Shown in pieces: positions 21,183 to 31,245 of a stretch of 64,000 nt of DNA. Below the pieces are notes generated by a model. That model saw nothing but the letters and a program-made list of their open reading frames with translations. It was not told the origin of the DNA and did no database searches. This DNA comes from Mixophyes australis (Eukaryota > Chordata > Amphibia > Anura > Limnodynastidae): the NCBI GenBank assembly GCA_036250195.1, contig JAVHZZ010000004.1:256308728-256372727 (forward strand), given 5' to 3'. Both the position numbers and the translations under genes were made by a program. Every line of letters begins with the position of its first letter. The first letter of the stretch is position 1.

Positions 21183-21299
21183 CTCCAGTATATCCCATTA
21201 CGTTATTTAGAGGGTGGAAGCCTACCCATCAATCCTCTCGAGGCAGCCTATCACCTCCACATACCCAAAGGAAGCGCAGGCCCCAACCCACCTCCATAC
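21178..21299 (+). repeat. PLE-2 5' direct terminal repeat
   Basis: Matches 26189-26309 from ggaatctccagtatatccc to cccacctccatac with one visible mismatch. It marks the true 3' terminus of the element sequence carried over to the 5' end. The long ORFs across it (both strands) begin in this repeat. Confidence 0.92.
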
Positions 21300-21360
21300 T
21301 AATCTATTAGTAGGCTTCGTGGGACCTTGCAGCATCCTACACACATCTCCCCCCCTAGAT

Positions 21361-22250
21361 ATGCTCCAATTTTTAAGGAAAGATAGATTATCTAGGGTAG
21401 GGGACATTTTCTCGAAAAGAGATAGAGTAATAGAAACTAAAGTGAGCGAGGACACCTTCTGCGCCCACTTCCTAAGATATGAAAAACTACTCACCCTTGA
21501 GATTAAGCAATGGTGGGAGGTCACTACTTTGAAAAAATATTTAGAGAATAAATTGGTCCCAAGAGGCCTCAGAAACTTTAAACGCCCCACCTTAAACCTT
21601 GAGAACCCAAAATTCATGGAAGCATGGAACCTCATACTAGAGACATGCTCCAATGAACTCATGCAACATATCATTAGAGATACCTCCCTACAAAGAATAG
21701 AGGAGGAAATCGTCTTATTACAAGAAAAACAGTCCTCTCAATGATTTAGAGGATTATATTAAACTAGAAGAACTAACCAAGAACAAACTTAGAAATATTG
21801 AGGATACCCTCATTAAGAACAAAGAAAAAATTTCTGAGGGACGTTAAAGATTATGAACTTAACGTACAATTTCAACCACAAGACATTCATGAGACATCTC
21901 ACACTTTAAAAGGAACACATCGTTCTACACAACGTATAAATAAAAATACAGAAACAGTCCAACCACCGCATATTCTGGTAACCATCAGAACTCCTATACT
22001 AATAATCAACACCCTCTATCTAGGGAACGACCTAGATCTCCCCTTATCAAAAAGATCCCTACACAGAGAGCATCAAATAGAAACTATCCACCACTTAATC
22101 CTAGAAAAATAGGGACCCCTACCAGATGGGGAAGCCCACAAAATCAAAAGAGACACCATATAAACATATCTCCAACAAAGCAAACTACTTATCTTGCACT
22201 CACCAGTTACAGGAAGGGTAGAAAATCCTCATATAAAGAAACTTTGGAAA
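21361..22250 (+). pseudogene. PLE-2 N-terminal coding region
   Basis: Frame 21214-21744 starts in the terminal repeat; ATG 21361 (MLQFLRKDRLSRVGDIFSKR) is a more credible start. It contains EKLLTLEIKQWWEVTTLKKY and ENKLVPRGLRNFKRP, the conserved pre-RT domain also seen in PLE-1 (about 4715-4810). Then come a helical, charged stretch (RIEEEIVLLQEK; NDLEDYIKLEEL after a shift near 21742) and a second frame at 21798-22112. A stop and shifts break it before the RT frame. The domain has no function known to me; coiled-coil multimerisation is possible from composition. Confidence 0.78.
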
Positions 22251-22293
22251 CACAGAAAATCTTCCTGAACAGATTAGGAGTCCAAAAAGAACC

Positions 22294-23904
22294 ATGCACT
22301 GGATTAAGATCCTGGGATCAGGACCCAGATGCAAATATAAACCTTTTTTTAGAACTAGCACAGGGATCACGCCTACAACCAGATCCACAGAACCTTTCAG
22401 ACAACAGTCGTCCGCAACTATTGAGTGTGCGGAAAAAGAAAAAACGACAAGAACTGTCAGAGGAAAGCGAGGAAGAGGGATCACAAGAAAGGGGAGCCAG
22501 ACCCAAAATTCGCAAGTAAGGAACGATCAAGGAGGCATATATAATCTCAGCAATACCACACTCTCCACTCCCCAAAAAAACACCCTAGCGAAAGGCCTCA
22601 AATTTGCGCCAAACAAACCATTGAATAAATTCGAGACCTTTATAGATCTCCATAAATTCATTCGGAAAATCACCCTCAAAAATTTTTTCTCCCGTAACCC
22701 GATCAGTTCCCAGCCCAATATGACCTACAAAGAAATGCAAACAGAATCCCTTGATAAATACACACATACCAACTTCAAAGAGAAATCCTCATTTTATCCC
22801 CAACACATGAAAGGGCCCTTCATCACTACCTTTCAGAAATTGGTTGAAGAAAGAGACCTGGACCAATTCAATATAAGAAAAAAACCATTACACCCCAATC
22901 TAACTAAAAAAGAAAGAGAGGCGGTTTTAGACCTGGAACAGAACAAAGAGATAGTGATCAAGCCAGCCGATAAAGGCGGAGGCATCACAATTCTAAACAC
23001 ATCTGATTATAATACAGAACTAGACAGACAACTGAGCGATGTGACTACCTATGAACATCTCCCAGGCAACCCTGTCATTAGGTATCAGAAGGATCTGAAT
23101 ATTTTATTAAGCAAGGCAGCCACAGAAGGGATTCTCAACAAATCAGAATTGAAGTTCCTGTCCATCAATCACCCTAGACTGCCAGTACTATATCAATTAC
23201 CAAAAATCCATAAATCACTGACCAATCCGCCCGGCAGGCCCATAGTCTCTGGTATCAACTCACTCACCACTAACTTATCCAGTTACATCGACTTTTTCCT
23301 GCAACCGATAGTGGCTAAACAGAAAAGCTATCTCAGGAACACAAGCCACACCTTAGAGGTCCTTCGCAGAGTAAACTGGAAGGAAAATTTATTTTTTATG
23401 ACCTGTGACGTCACGTCACTAAACACCATAATAGATCATGAAGCAGGATGCAAACATGTACAATGTATCCTCTCTAACCAATCAGAACTACCCACACAGC
23501 AAATAGAATTTTTGTTGGATAGCATCCGATTCATTCTAGAACATAATTACTTCTGGGCCCCCAGTGGATACCATAGGCAGATTCGCGGGACCGCGATGGG
23601 TACGAAGTTCGCACCAAGTTACGCGAATCTGTTTATGGCCCACTGGGAAAATGAATATATATGGGCAAACCCTTATTCAGATTATGTCCATCTATGGCAA
23701 AGGTACATAGACGACGTCCTCTGTATTTGGACAGGCACAAGAGAAGAACTCGACTCCTTTCTCCAGCACATTAATAATAATAACCTTAACATCCGATTCA
23801 CAGCCAATATCAGTCAAAATAGAGTTAAATTTTTAGATTTAGATATCCACATTAAGGACAATAGAATCGAGACAAAAACCTTCCTAAAAGGAAGTAGACT
23901 GTAA
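22294..23904 (+). pseudogene. PLE-2 reverse transcriptase, 536-codon frame
   Basis: Longest protein-like frame in the window. After a low-complexity lead (residues 1-75), it contains LAKGLKFAPNKPLNKFETFI (about 97-117), IVIKPADKGGGITILNTSDY (about 220-240), NPPGRPIVSGINSLTTNLSS (about 310-330), motif A CDVTSLNTIIDHEAG (about 371-385), motif B GTAMGTKFAPSYANLFMAHW (about 432-451), the catalytic motif RYIDDVLCIWTG (about 470-481) and VKFLDLDIHI near the end. All three catalytic aspartates are present. A one-base frameshift near 23890 ends the frame; the continuation (VDCNSFIPYTSNHHNNW) is in the next frame. In PLEs this enzyme is related to telomerase reverse transcriptase. Confidence 0.93.
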
Positions 23905-24394
23905 CTCCTTTATCCCGTACACAAGTAACCACCATAATAACTGGCTTAGAAACATCCCAAAAGGGCAATTTATACGACTGAGAAGAAATTGCTCGACCAT
24001 TGAGCAATATGATGCACAGGCTTCAGTCTTGAGGGATAGGTTTCTAGAAAGAGACTACGATCCAAACCTTGTTATACAGGCCTATTTGGAGATTAGGGAA
24101 ACCAATAGAGAGGCCCTACTAGTGAAGAAAAACAAACGTCCCGACACCATTGCCAATAAAATCCCTTTCATCACCCGCTTCAGCAACGATTCTAAACAAT
24201 TTGAGATCATTAGAAAAAATTGGCATGTTCTGTTAGGAGATGAGGACCTTAAAGAAATATTACCTGCCAAACCCTCTTTCACTTACAAACGGGCAGACAA
24301 TCTGAAACAGAAACTAGTCAAGAGTGGCATACAACCCAACACACAGGAGCAAATGAGCACGTGGCTTAAAGATAATGAAAATGGCTTCTACTAG
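23895..24394 (+). pseudogene. PLE-2 RT thumb/connection domain
   Basis: Continuation after the frameshift near 23890: VDCNSFIPYTSNHHNNWLRN, then GQFIRLRRNCSTIEQYD, and the frame from 24029 (RDRFLERDYDPNLVIQAY; RKNWHVLLGDEDLKEILPAK; DNLKQKLVKSG). The same blocks occur in PLE-1 (7166-7576), PLE-3 and PLE-4, for example KHWHILQQD and LKQTLVK. The frame ends in NENGFY before a second frameshift into the endonuclease frame near 24385. Confidence 0.85.
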
Positions 24395-24836
24395 AAGATG
24401 CCAAGCGTGCAAAACATGCCAAAAGAAAGATACAAAACCGATTAAATCATTCAAGTCTTACTCTACAGGAGAAGTACATAAAGTGAGAAACAAATTGACC
24501 TGCGACACCAGGGGCATTATTTATCTGCTTGAATGCCCATGTGGAAAACAATATATTGGAAGGACTGGGAGAAACTTACACACAAGAATATCAGAACATC
24601 TCCGGAACATTAAAAAAGGATTTGAAGCACATAGTGTTTCAGATCATTTCTCTAAACATCACAAGAAGGACCCCACACTACTAACCTTTATGGGGATATG
24701 TAAAGTACCACCAGCATGGAGAGGTGGGGACTACACAGAACGTATATCCAGAGAAGAATCGAAATGGATCTATCTTCTGAAAACACTCAAACCGCATGGT
24801 CTCAATATTGACTTTGAGTTGTCCAAATTCCTTTAA
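24375..24836 (+). pseudogene. PLE-2 Cys motif and GIY-YIG endonuclease
   Basis: Reads RRCQACKTCQ (cysteine-rich motif, about 24393-24422), then LTCDTRGIIYLLECPCGKQY, IGRTGRNLHTRISEHLRNI and the C-terminal part ISREESKWIYLLKTLKPHGL. The GIY and YIG elements, the Arg of HTRISEH and a downstream Glu are present, so the domain itself looks intact. It only lost its link to the RT through a frameshift. In PLEs it cuts the target to prime reverse transcription. Confidence 0.92.
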
Positions 24837-25073
24837 TTTTTATTTTGATGCTTTACTCAGTTTTCTGTATAATTATCCTGCATTCAACATCTTCGCTAGC
24901 ACACCTTTCAATCCAAGTGCCCTATACAAACACACATGGCACAACAACAGTTTTAACTATCCATGGCTATGATTGGTGGATAGATTCCAGCCCACCGTTA
25001 TGGGACCAATCATATTTGACATACACGCCCACTGACTGCTATATAGGGATACTTCCCCATAGGCGATCTAACT

Positions 25074-25112
25074 ATCCCTGAGGAAGTCATCATTGGCGAA
25101 ACGCGTAGGGTA
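25074..25112 (+). ncRNA. Hammerhead ribozyme-like motif, PLE-2
   Basis: ctgagga (25078-25084, fits CUGANGA), an extra A, a 3-bp stem gtc/ggc around a 6-base loop, GAAA (25098-25101), then cgcgta (25102-25107). Helix I could form from tatcc (25073-25077) and gggta (25108-25112), including one G-U pair. The potential cleavage site follows gta at 25107. Helix III would be only about two pairs, as described for PLE hammerheads. Confidence 0.62.
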
Positions 25113-26309
25113 CCAGCACAGTCATACCTTTGTCTTCACATGCTGTCACATCAGAGTGGAGATTACATTCTCTTCATTTAGCCGCATGCGCGGATCGACA
25201 TTGGAAGTTCACCCAGCTGCGGCCGCGGCTTGACATCACTTCCACCGACACACTATCGCCTCACCGGGAGTATCTCATCACTGCGAGACATTCAAGATAG
25301 GAGAGAGTCCACCACTTCACCTGGGATCGGGTAAGTCCGCTCTCATCCGGCATCCATTGGAAGTGGAAAACTATTCCATTTGGAGTCTATCGATAACTGC
25401 ATCACTGCAGTACATCATGTCCTCGCTATTAACATTTGGGTCAGTCTACGCAGGATATACCTATGGTTATCACACCCAGTGATTTTTTAAACAAATGCAA
25501 GATTGCTTCACTATCACACTGACACTATTGTCTGTGCAGACTTCAACATATGATCATTCATACTTTACATTCAACTACAGTTTGGGTAGGTTCGTCGGTC
25601 ACAGCAATATCTGTACCTACCAGGGACTATATTGTGCATACTCACGAGGCCCATATGGAAGAATACTAACCGGTCCAATAAACTGTGAACACTGACTCCT
25701 TCTTATTGGGACCTCATATCTTTATACAGATTGATGTCCAATATACTTCATATTTGTATCATATGTGATGATTGAACTCTTTACTATTAGAGACCACATA
25801 TTGATCTATATCCATTGGCACCAGCATTGACGTCTGATCTATGCCAGTCAACAGGTATATATTTGCACCCTGTCTACTTTGCATACTGAACTACAGTCTG
25901 TTATTTTGCCACTGAACACTTACATGAATTTTGCATCCATCGTTGTACATTTTGACTTCAGGGAAATTTTGTGTCGATTGAACTCTTTATTATCAGAGTT
26001 CATTTATGTACCTATCTGTCATATCATTGGTATAGGATTACTGCCGCCATCCAGCTGAATAGTAGTACCAGATTGCTTTTATATTTATAACACTGTCTGC
26101 TATTTGTGGTACTGGACCTTCTAACCCACTTGTACTAATAAAGTGTTTTTGCTACACCTATACTTTATATGTTATTTTTGGCGCCACGGGAATCTCCAGT
26201 ATATCCCATTACGTTATTTAGAGGGTGGAAGCCTACCCCTCAATCCTCTCGAGGCAGCCTATCACCTCCACATACCCAAAGGAAGCGCAGGCCCCAACCC
26301 ACCTCCATA

Positions 26310-26735
26310 CAGTTCTATAAGACCAGTTCAGAATGTCAAAGCGCACCCATCCCTGGGTGCAGCTTTGGAATGTCCCCATGATAAGTAGTACCCCAAATGA
26401 AAATGAATGAGATGAGGACTTTGTACTCACCATAAAATCCATTTGGGGGACACTGCGCTCCCACTCTTATGTTCTGTTGGCTTTGGTTCTATGGTTCTTG
26501 TTTGAATGTTACTTTAGTCCTAGCCTTAGGGATGTGTTCGTTCATAACTGAAGGACCTCCGTACAGGGGGCATAGAGGGAATGGAGCAGGCCAGACAAGC
26601 TGTTTTTTAGCGTCTTACGCCCATCTCACCACAGCACCCTCTGTGCCCCATGGTAAGCAGTGTCCCCTAAATGGATTCAGAGAAATGGATTTTACAGTGA
26701 GAACAAAATCCTCTTTTTGGGTTACTATATATCTA
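26310..26735. mobile_element. DIRS-2 right remainder with terminal repeats
   Basis: Begins with the second copy of the PLE-2 target duplication (26310-26325), continues DIRS RT sequence for about 15 bases, then jumps to non-coding terminal sequence. 26395-26460 (gactttgtactcaccataaa, tttgggggacactg) and 26665-26725 (gtgtcccctaaatgg, ggattttacagtgagaac) are inverted copies of one terminal sequence. A related copy lies at 60680-60715. They fit the inverted terminal or internal complementary repeats by which DIRS elements replicate. Confidence 0.72.
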
Positions 26736-26884
26736 GGTACTTACAGCTATAGCATACCTTACATTCTCAATTTCACACCTCTTACAAATATTCCCAGTCA
26801 TTCCCTCTATTCAACGTCAATTTGCTTAATTGGATGTTACTCTAATCGGATTAGGAAGCAGCCCCACTTACATCAGTTAGAGTC
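26736..26884. other. Short unassigned interval
   Basis: No feature recognised between the DIRS terminal repeat and the second family A copy. Confidence 0.5.
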
Positions 26885-28362
26885 AATTGGGAAAAATAAC
26901 TTGGCCCCATTGAAGTCATGTTGGTAATGACAAACAAGACATTTTGTTCATAAGTTTATCAAGACAAAGTTATTATTGCTTGCTGTCTACAGGCAATTAT
27001 TACATTGAATCAGCAACTTATTTTAGTGTGTATCTGTATTGACTAAAGCTTCTAAAGTTAAATCATTTATTTCCATGCAAGTCACTGAACATTTACTAAC
27101 ACTAAGCAGGGAAGACAGCCAACCCCCTAAAAATATACACTATGTAGGACAACGATTTTCCTTAACTTACTTAAAACCCAAGAAAAATACATTTGAAAGA
27201 CTCTAAAATGTGTAGGTCTTGTCAAAAATCAAATAGTTTAAATATATTTTAAAAGATGTGTGCACTTCTGTTCTACAGATCAATAATTGATTTAAGTTCA
27301 CATAAGGCAGTGCAATGGTACAATTATATCAAACGTACTGTAATTTTACCAGAGGTGTTTAACTTTGTTTTCAAGTGGAGAGAGATATAAAATACTATTT
27401 GAAAGTACAAAAATCAATATATAAAGCTTTACACTAGATTTTTTTTTTTGTCCACAGAGCCAAAAGGAGTAGAACTAAATGAAAGTAGACCTCCCTTCGT
27501 GGGCCTGCTGCCATCACTAACAAAAAATATGTCCATGATGCTGCCAACTACATCCTTCTGTTGGACCGTCTTTCTGCCACAGTTTTATTTATTTGATTTT
27601 TAAGCGTCTAGGGCAGTGAAGTTTGTCCAGTGGTTGCAAGATGAATTTCAATGCCTCTTTTTAGGTAACTGTTACAAACTTCCAGATATGCTCAACAATC
27701 TATTTATGCACGTTATGTAATATGGCATAAATGAACAAAGTGAAATAGAACATGAAGGATATACACTGGGAAAAACACAACATAAACAGTTTTAGGTTTT
27801 GGATCTAATTCCCTGGCTACATTTACAAATAAAAAACTTTGCAGTGGTCACACAAATTCTTATAACACTCTGCAAAAACGTATGATTGGGTATGTGCAGG
27901 GCCGCCATCAGGGGGGTACTGTTGTACCGGGCCCGGGCTCACCAGGGGTATGTAAGTATGTGTTGCTGTTGCTCATGGGGAAGGGGGGGCCGGGGGACAC
28001 GTTCTGGGCCCCATGATTGCTGAAGGCGGCCCTGGGTATGTGTAATGAAACTGTAAATGACAGGAAAGGGTTCTTTACAGTAAGAGCAGTTGTTTCACTA
28101 AAACAGTCTGCTTGTCAGACAGTATGTATTTATTGTTTCCTTTTTCAAACAACATTCTGATTGTAGTATTTTCTTTTGTCCCAAGTATTCATTACCCCCT
28201 GATTACTAAACTGCTGCATTACTTACCAACGTCTGTAAATTGTAGTAGCAAAGCTTACAGGTAGTGGACAAAAAGAAAAAGAAAAAGAAAAAAAAAAAAA
28301 AAAAAGATGAAAACACCAGCATTATTCACTTAATATACGTCATTGGACACTTACATTAGGCC
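26885..28362. repeat. Family A repeat, copy 2 (without PLE)
   Basis: Collinear with 2237-3583 plus 9914-10195. It lacks PLE-1 and has the PLE-1 target sequence once (about 28122-28134), so it shows the pre-insertion state. It lacks about 240 bp present in copy 1 and carries a 138-bp MITE (27897-28034). An A/G-rich tract lies at about 28269-28305. Its right end is cut by the Tc1 remnant. The family is not identified. Confidence 0.85.
27897..28034. mobile_element. hAT-type MITE, 138 bp
   Basis: Terminal inverted repeats cagggccgccatcag and ctgaaggcggccctg (one mismatch) and a perfect 8-bp target duplication ggtatgtg (27889-27896 and 28035-28042). The other family A copy has ggtatgtg once (about 3488-3495) with no insertion. 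CAGGG termini plus an 8-bp duplication are typical of hAT elements. It has no coding capacity and must have moved in trans. Confidence 0.94.
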
Positions 28363-29400
28363 ATACATGGCCCTTATTCGCAGAGACATGGGGTCTCATG
28401 GACCACCATTATACCATAAGAAACGTAGTCAGGCAACACCTGGTTGTCAGTGCTGGAAAGCTCTGTCTCAGGTGTTGTTCCAGAATATTCCATAAATGCT
28501 CAATTGGGTTCAGTTCTGGTAACTGAGGTGGCCAGGACATATCAATAACATTGTGTCATGCACATCAACCAATGGGCGACCACATGGGCTCTGTGGACAG
28601 AGCATTGTCATCCTTGAAGACACAGCTCCCCCACCCAGGAATAAATTCTGCAACACAAATTAAAGATGATCACAGAGTACCATTAAGTAGTAGTTAGCAT
28701 TGACACTGCCTACTGTGGGAATGACTGCTCCCAAACCATGCAATGAAAATGCATCCTAAAACACTATGAAACCCTTCACTGATGAAAGCAAACACTCAAG
28801 GCTATAGATTACGAAGGTTGGCAGCTGTACATTTGTCCAAATAATGAAGGATGGTTCATCTGTCTTTATCGCTTTCCTCCACTGCTCAGTAATCAACTGC
28901 TGGTGCTCTATGCATCACTGAAGAGGTAAATGTGCATGACCAGAAGTAATGAGGCATTTATGCGCCGCAACTGGACTATGATATCCTTCTCTATGGTAGA
29001 CTTGCTAGATTTTTTTTTTTAAATTTACAAATCAGTTAGTCGCCTCTTTTGCCTTGCACGTCTAAGTAATGCATGAATTTCCTGATCCTGGAGTATGCAC
29101 TTCTGTCTTGTTGTACTTTACTAATGATGTGTTTCCCTCTGAGTTTCATAGTGATTTCAACTTAGAATCCATGTCTTGTAAAACATTAGCAGGTTGATAT
29201 GTTTTGGTCAGTGATTTTCCTGCCAAAAATTACCCCTCAGTCACTGAGAACTCCTCCTGCAGTCAGGCTAGCCATAATTCTAGGCAACCAGGGCAGTTCA
29301 GCACGGCCCAAACTATACTGGGATGTCATTTAACACATAAGCCACACCTGTGAAGAAGATCCTACTTTCATTGTGCTTGGTGACCCTCCTTTACCCAGTA
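28363..29400 (-). pseudogene. Tc1/mariner transposase remnant
   Basis: On the minus strand, about 28640 to 28480 reads VFKDDNALSTEPMW, then a segment ending VIDMSWPPQLPELNPIEHLW and NILEQHLRQSFPAL. These match the Tc1 catalytic motifs (Q)QDNAP and WPxxSPDLNPIEHLW. Further upstream (28900-29280) are decayed pieces of the DNA-binding part. Many stops are present. The left edge (28363) is where the family A match ends. The right edge near 29400 is estimated. Confidence 0.8.
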
Positions 29401-29689
29401 GTTTATTTTTTTTTTTGTCCATTTACTGTATATTACATATCCTATCTATTTGAACATCCTTATAAACGTGCATTATTGTGAAAATATTCAGAATTGTATA
29501 AATTACAGCAATTACCAGTTACCATCATCATCATCATCATCATTTACCTTGGATACTATTTGCCAAAACCACATGTTCTTTTCTGAATACCATCTTTAAA
29601 TATATATATATTCCAAGAGAGGAAAGGGGTCTGGGATATTATTCACACATCTTCCTTGTACAAAAGACAGATTAGTCTTTCTGACCTAT
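29401..29689. other. Unassigned interval with an ATC microsatellite
   Basis: No gene. A short (ATC)n run lies at 29525-29543 and a short AT run at 29602-29611. Confidence 0.6.
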
Positions 29690-31245
29690 TCTCAATCTCA
29701 AAGATCTCAACACTCACTTGACGCCAAGTTTTTGGATGGAGTCCATTCATTCAGTCAAACTCTATGAAGAGAGACAAGTGTTTGGAGTCCTTCAAAATGA
29801 AGGACAAGTACTTCATGTCTTGATATGACCAGGTCACCACAAGCTTCTCAGGTTTGCAGTGGATCAAGATCACTTTCAGTTCCAGGCACTTCCATCCGGT
29901 TTAGCCATGGCGCTGAGTCTCTTTATCGCTGCCATGACTGCCATTACCTTGGTACTTTGTTTACAAGGGGTAACGATCTCTTATGTAGACCAGTTTGAAT
30001 TCAGTCAGTCAACGCCATGGCTGTAGCTTACATAAATCATCAGGACTGAACCAGAAGTTCCCTGTCGATGAAAGAAGTCTTAAAAACGGAGGTGGATGGA
30101 ATGGTGGGTTCCAGCCATTTTTGCAGCCTTCATCCCAGGAGTAGACAATTGGGAGGCATACTACTCGAGTTGCCATGCCATTCATCATCCTTATTTCATT
30201 TATATAATGCCACTAATTCTGCAGCGCTGTACAGAGAACACACTCACATCAGTCCCTGCCTAATTTGAGCTTACAGCCTAATTACCTAACACACACACAA
30301 ACTAGGGTCAATTTTATAGGAGCCAATTAATTTATTAGTACGTTTTTGGATTGTGGGAGGAAACCAGAGGAATAGTCACTTCACCGGTACGTGTTTGCAC
30401 AGCTGGTCCACAGGTGGGGTCATCTAGAAATAGACCTGATGTCTTCCCGATGGAACAACAAGGTGGTCAAATATTGCTTAAGGACACAAGACCCGAAAGC
30501 ATTTTTGACAGATGCCGTGACAGTTACATGGAATTCAGGTTGGTATACATCTTTCCTCCACTCCTGACGTTACCACAAGTGTTAAAAAAGGTAAGATGCA
30601 AAAAAAGTTGCATTCATTCTTTTGTCTCCATATTGGCCAAGAAGGTCTTAGTTACTAAGACTTAGTAGATGGACCTTCTCGCCATGTCCATGGATCCCCT
30701 TTGGCGACTGCTACACAAGGAGGACTTGGTAAGTCAGGGTCCCTTCTTTCATCAGGACCTCGATTGGTTAGCTTTAATGACGTGGAAGTGAAACCCTGAT
30801 TTTTAAAGAGGAAGGGTCTCTCTGACAATGTGATTCAGAATATGCTTCAAGCTAGAAATCCTTTATCTTCCAGTAATTACCATCGCATATGGATATCCTA
30901 CATTCGATGGTGGGAAACACATACATTTTCCACCTTTTCCTTTCCTTTGGATAGAGTATTGGTATTTCTTCAGGATAGTTTGAAGAAGGGTTTGCGTCTA
31001 GCATCCCTTAAGGTGCAGGTTTCGGCCTTGTCTGTGTACTTTCAGAGACGTTTGGCTCTATTGCATGAAGTACAATACTTTTTACAAGGCGTTTTACACG
31101 TCCAACCACCGTTTACTCCTCTGGTAGCACCATGAGATCTCAATTTAGTTTTTTTTAGGCATTGCAGGAATCACCGTTTCAGCCTTTGGAGTCAATTTTC
31201 TTGAAACTACTTACTTGGAAGGTTTCCTTTTTGTTGGCTATCACA
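29690..31245 (+). pseudogene. DIRS-3, 3' part: RT end, RNase H, tyrosine recombinase
   Basis: RT end: FAVDQDHFQFQALPSGLAMA near 29852. RNase H: VAYINHQD near 30023, then a stop in place of Gly, then TRSSLSMKEVLK, and HPRSRQLGGILLELP near 30135. A SINE fragment interrupts (30187-30362). Then LTRKGLSDNVIQNMLQAR (about 30805-30850), SYIRWWETHTF near 30895, LKKGLRLASLKVQVSALSVY (about 30980-31040) and FLKLLTWKVSFLLAIT (31195-31245), which is the recombinase N-terminal and early catalytic region of DIRS elements. The recombinase is cut before its R..HxxR..Y catalytic residues and joined to gag. DIRS elements use this recombinase to integrate a circular intermediate. Confidence 0.85.
30187..30362 (-). 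mobile_element. SINE fragment (3' part) inside DIRS-3
   Basis: Minus-strand 3' part of the SINE seen whole at 63381-63740: ctgcagcgctgtacagagaa, the gtcagtccctgcc stretch, acacacacaaactaggg and tttttggattgtgggaggaa all recur. It ends with the L2-like tail near 30187. The tRNA-related head is missing. It interrupts the RNase H/recombinase region of DIRS-3. Confidence 0.85.

Larger units (their letters stand above)
20355..26309 (+). mobile_element. Penelope-like element PLE-2, best preserved
   Basis: A 5.95-kb PLE inserted in DIRS-2, bounded by a 16-bp target duplication. It has an inverted copy of its own 3' part at the 5' end (20355-about 21182 against about 25374-26203), a 121-bp direct terminal repeat (about 21178-21299 and 26189-26309), an N-terminal domain, a 536-codon frame with the RT, a connection domain, and a Cys motif plus GIY-YIG endonuclease ending at 24836. 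A hammerhead-like motif lies at about 25074-25112. The coding region is broken by only a few frameshifts, so this insertion is relatively young compared with PLE-1 and PLE-4. Confidence 0.94.

Noticed and set aside
21222..21674. 150-codon minus-strand ORF
   Set aside because: It is antisense to the conserved PLE-2 N-terminal domain, which matches PLE-1 in the sense frame.
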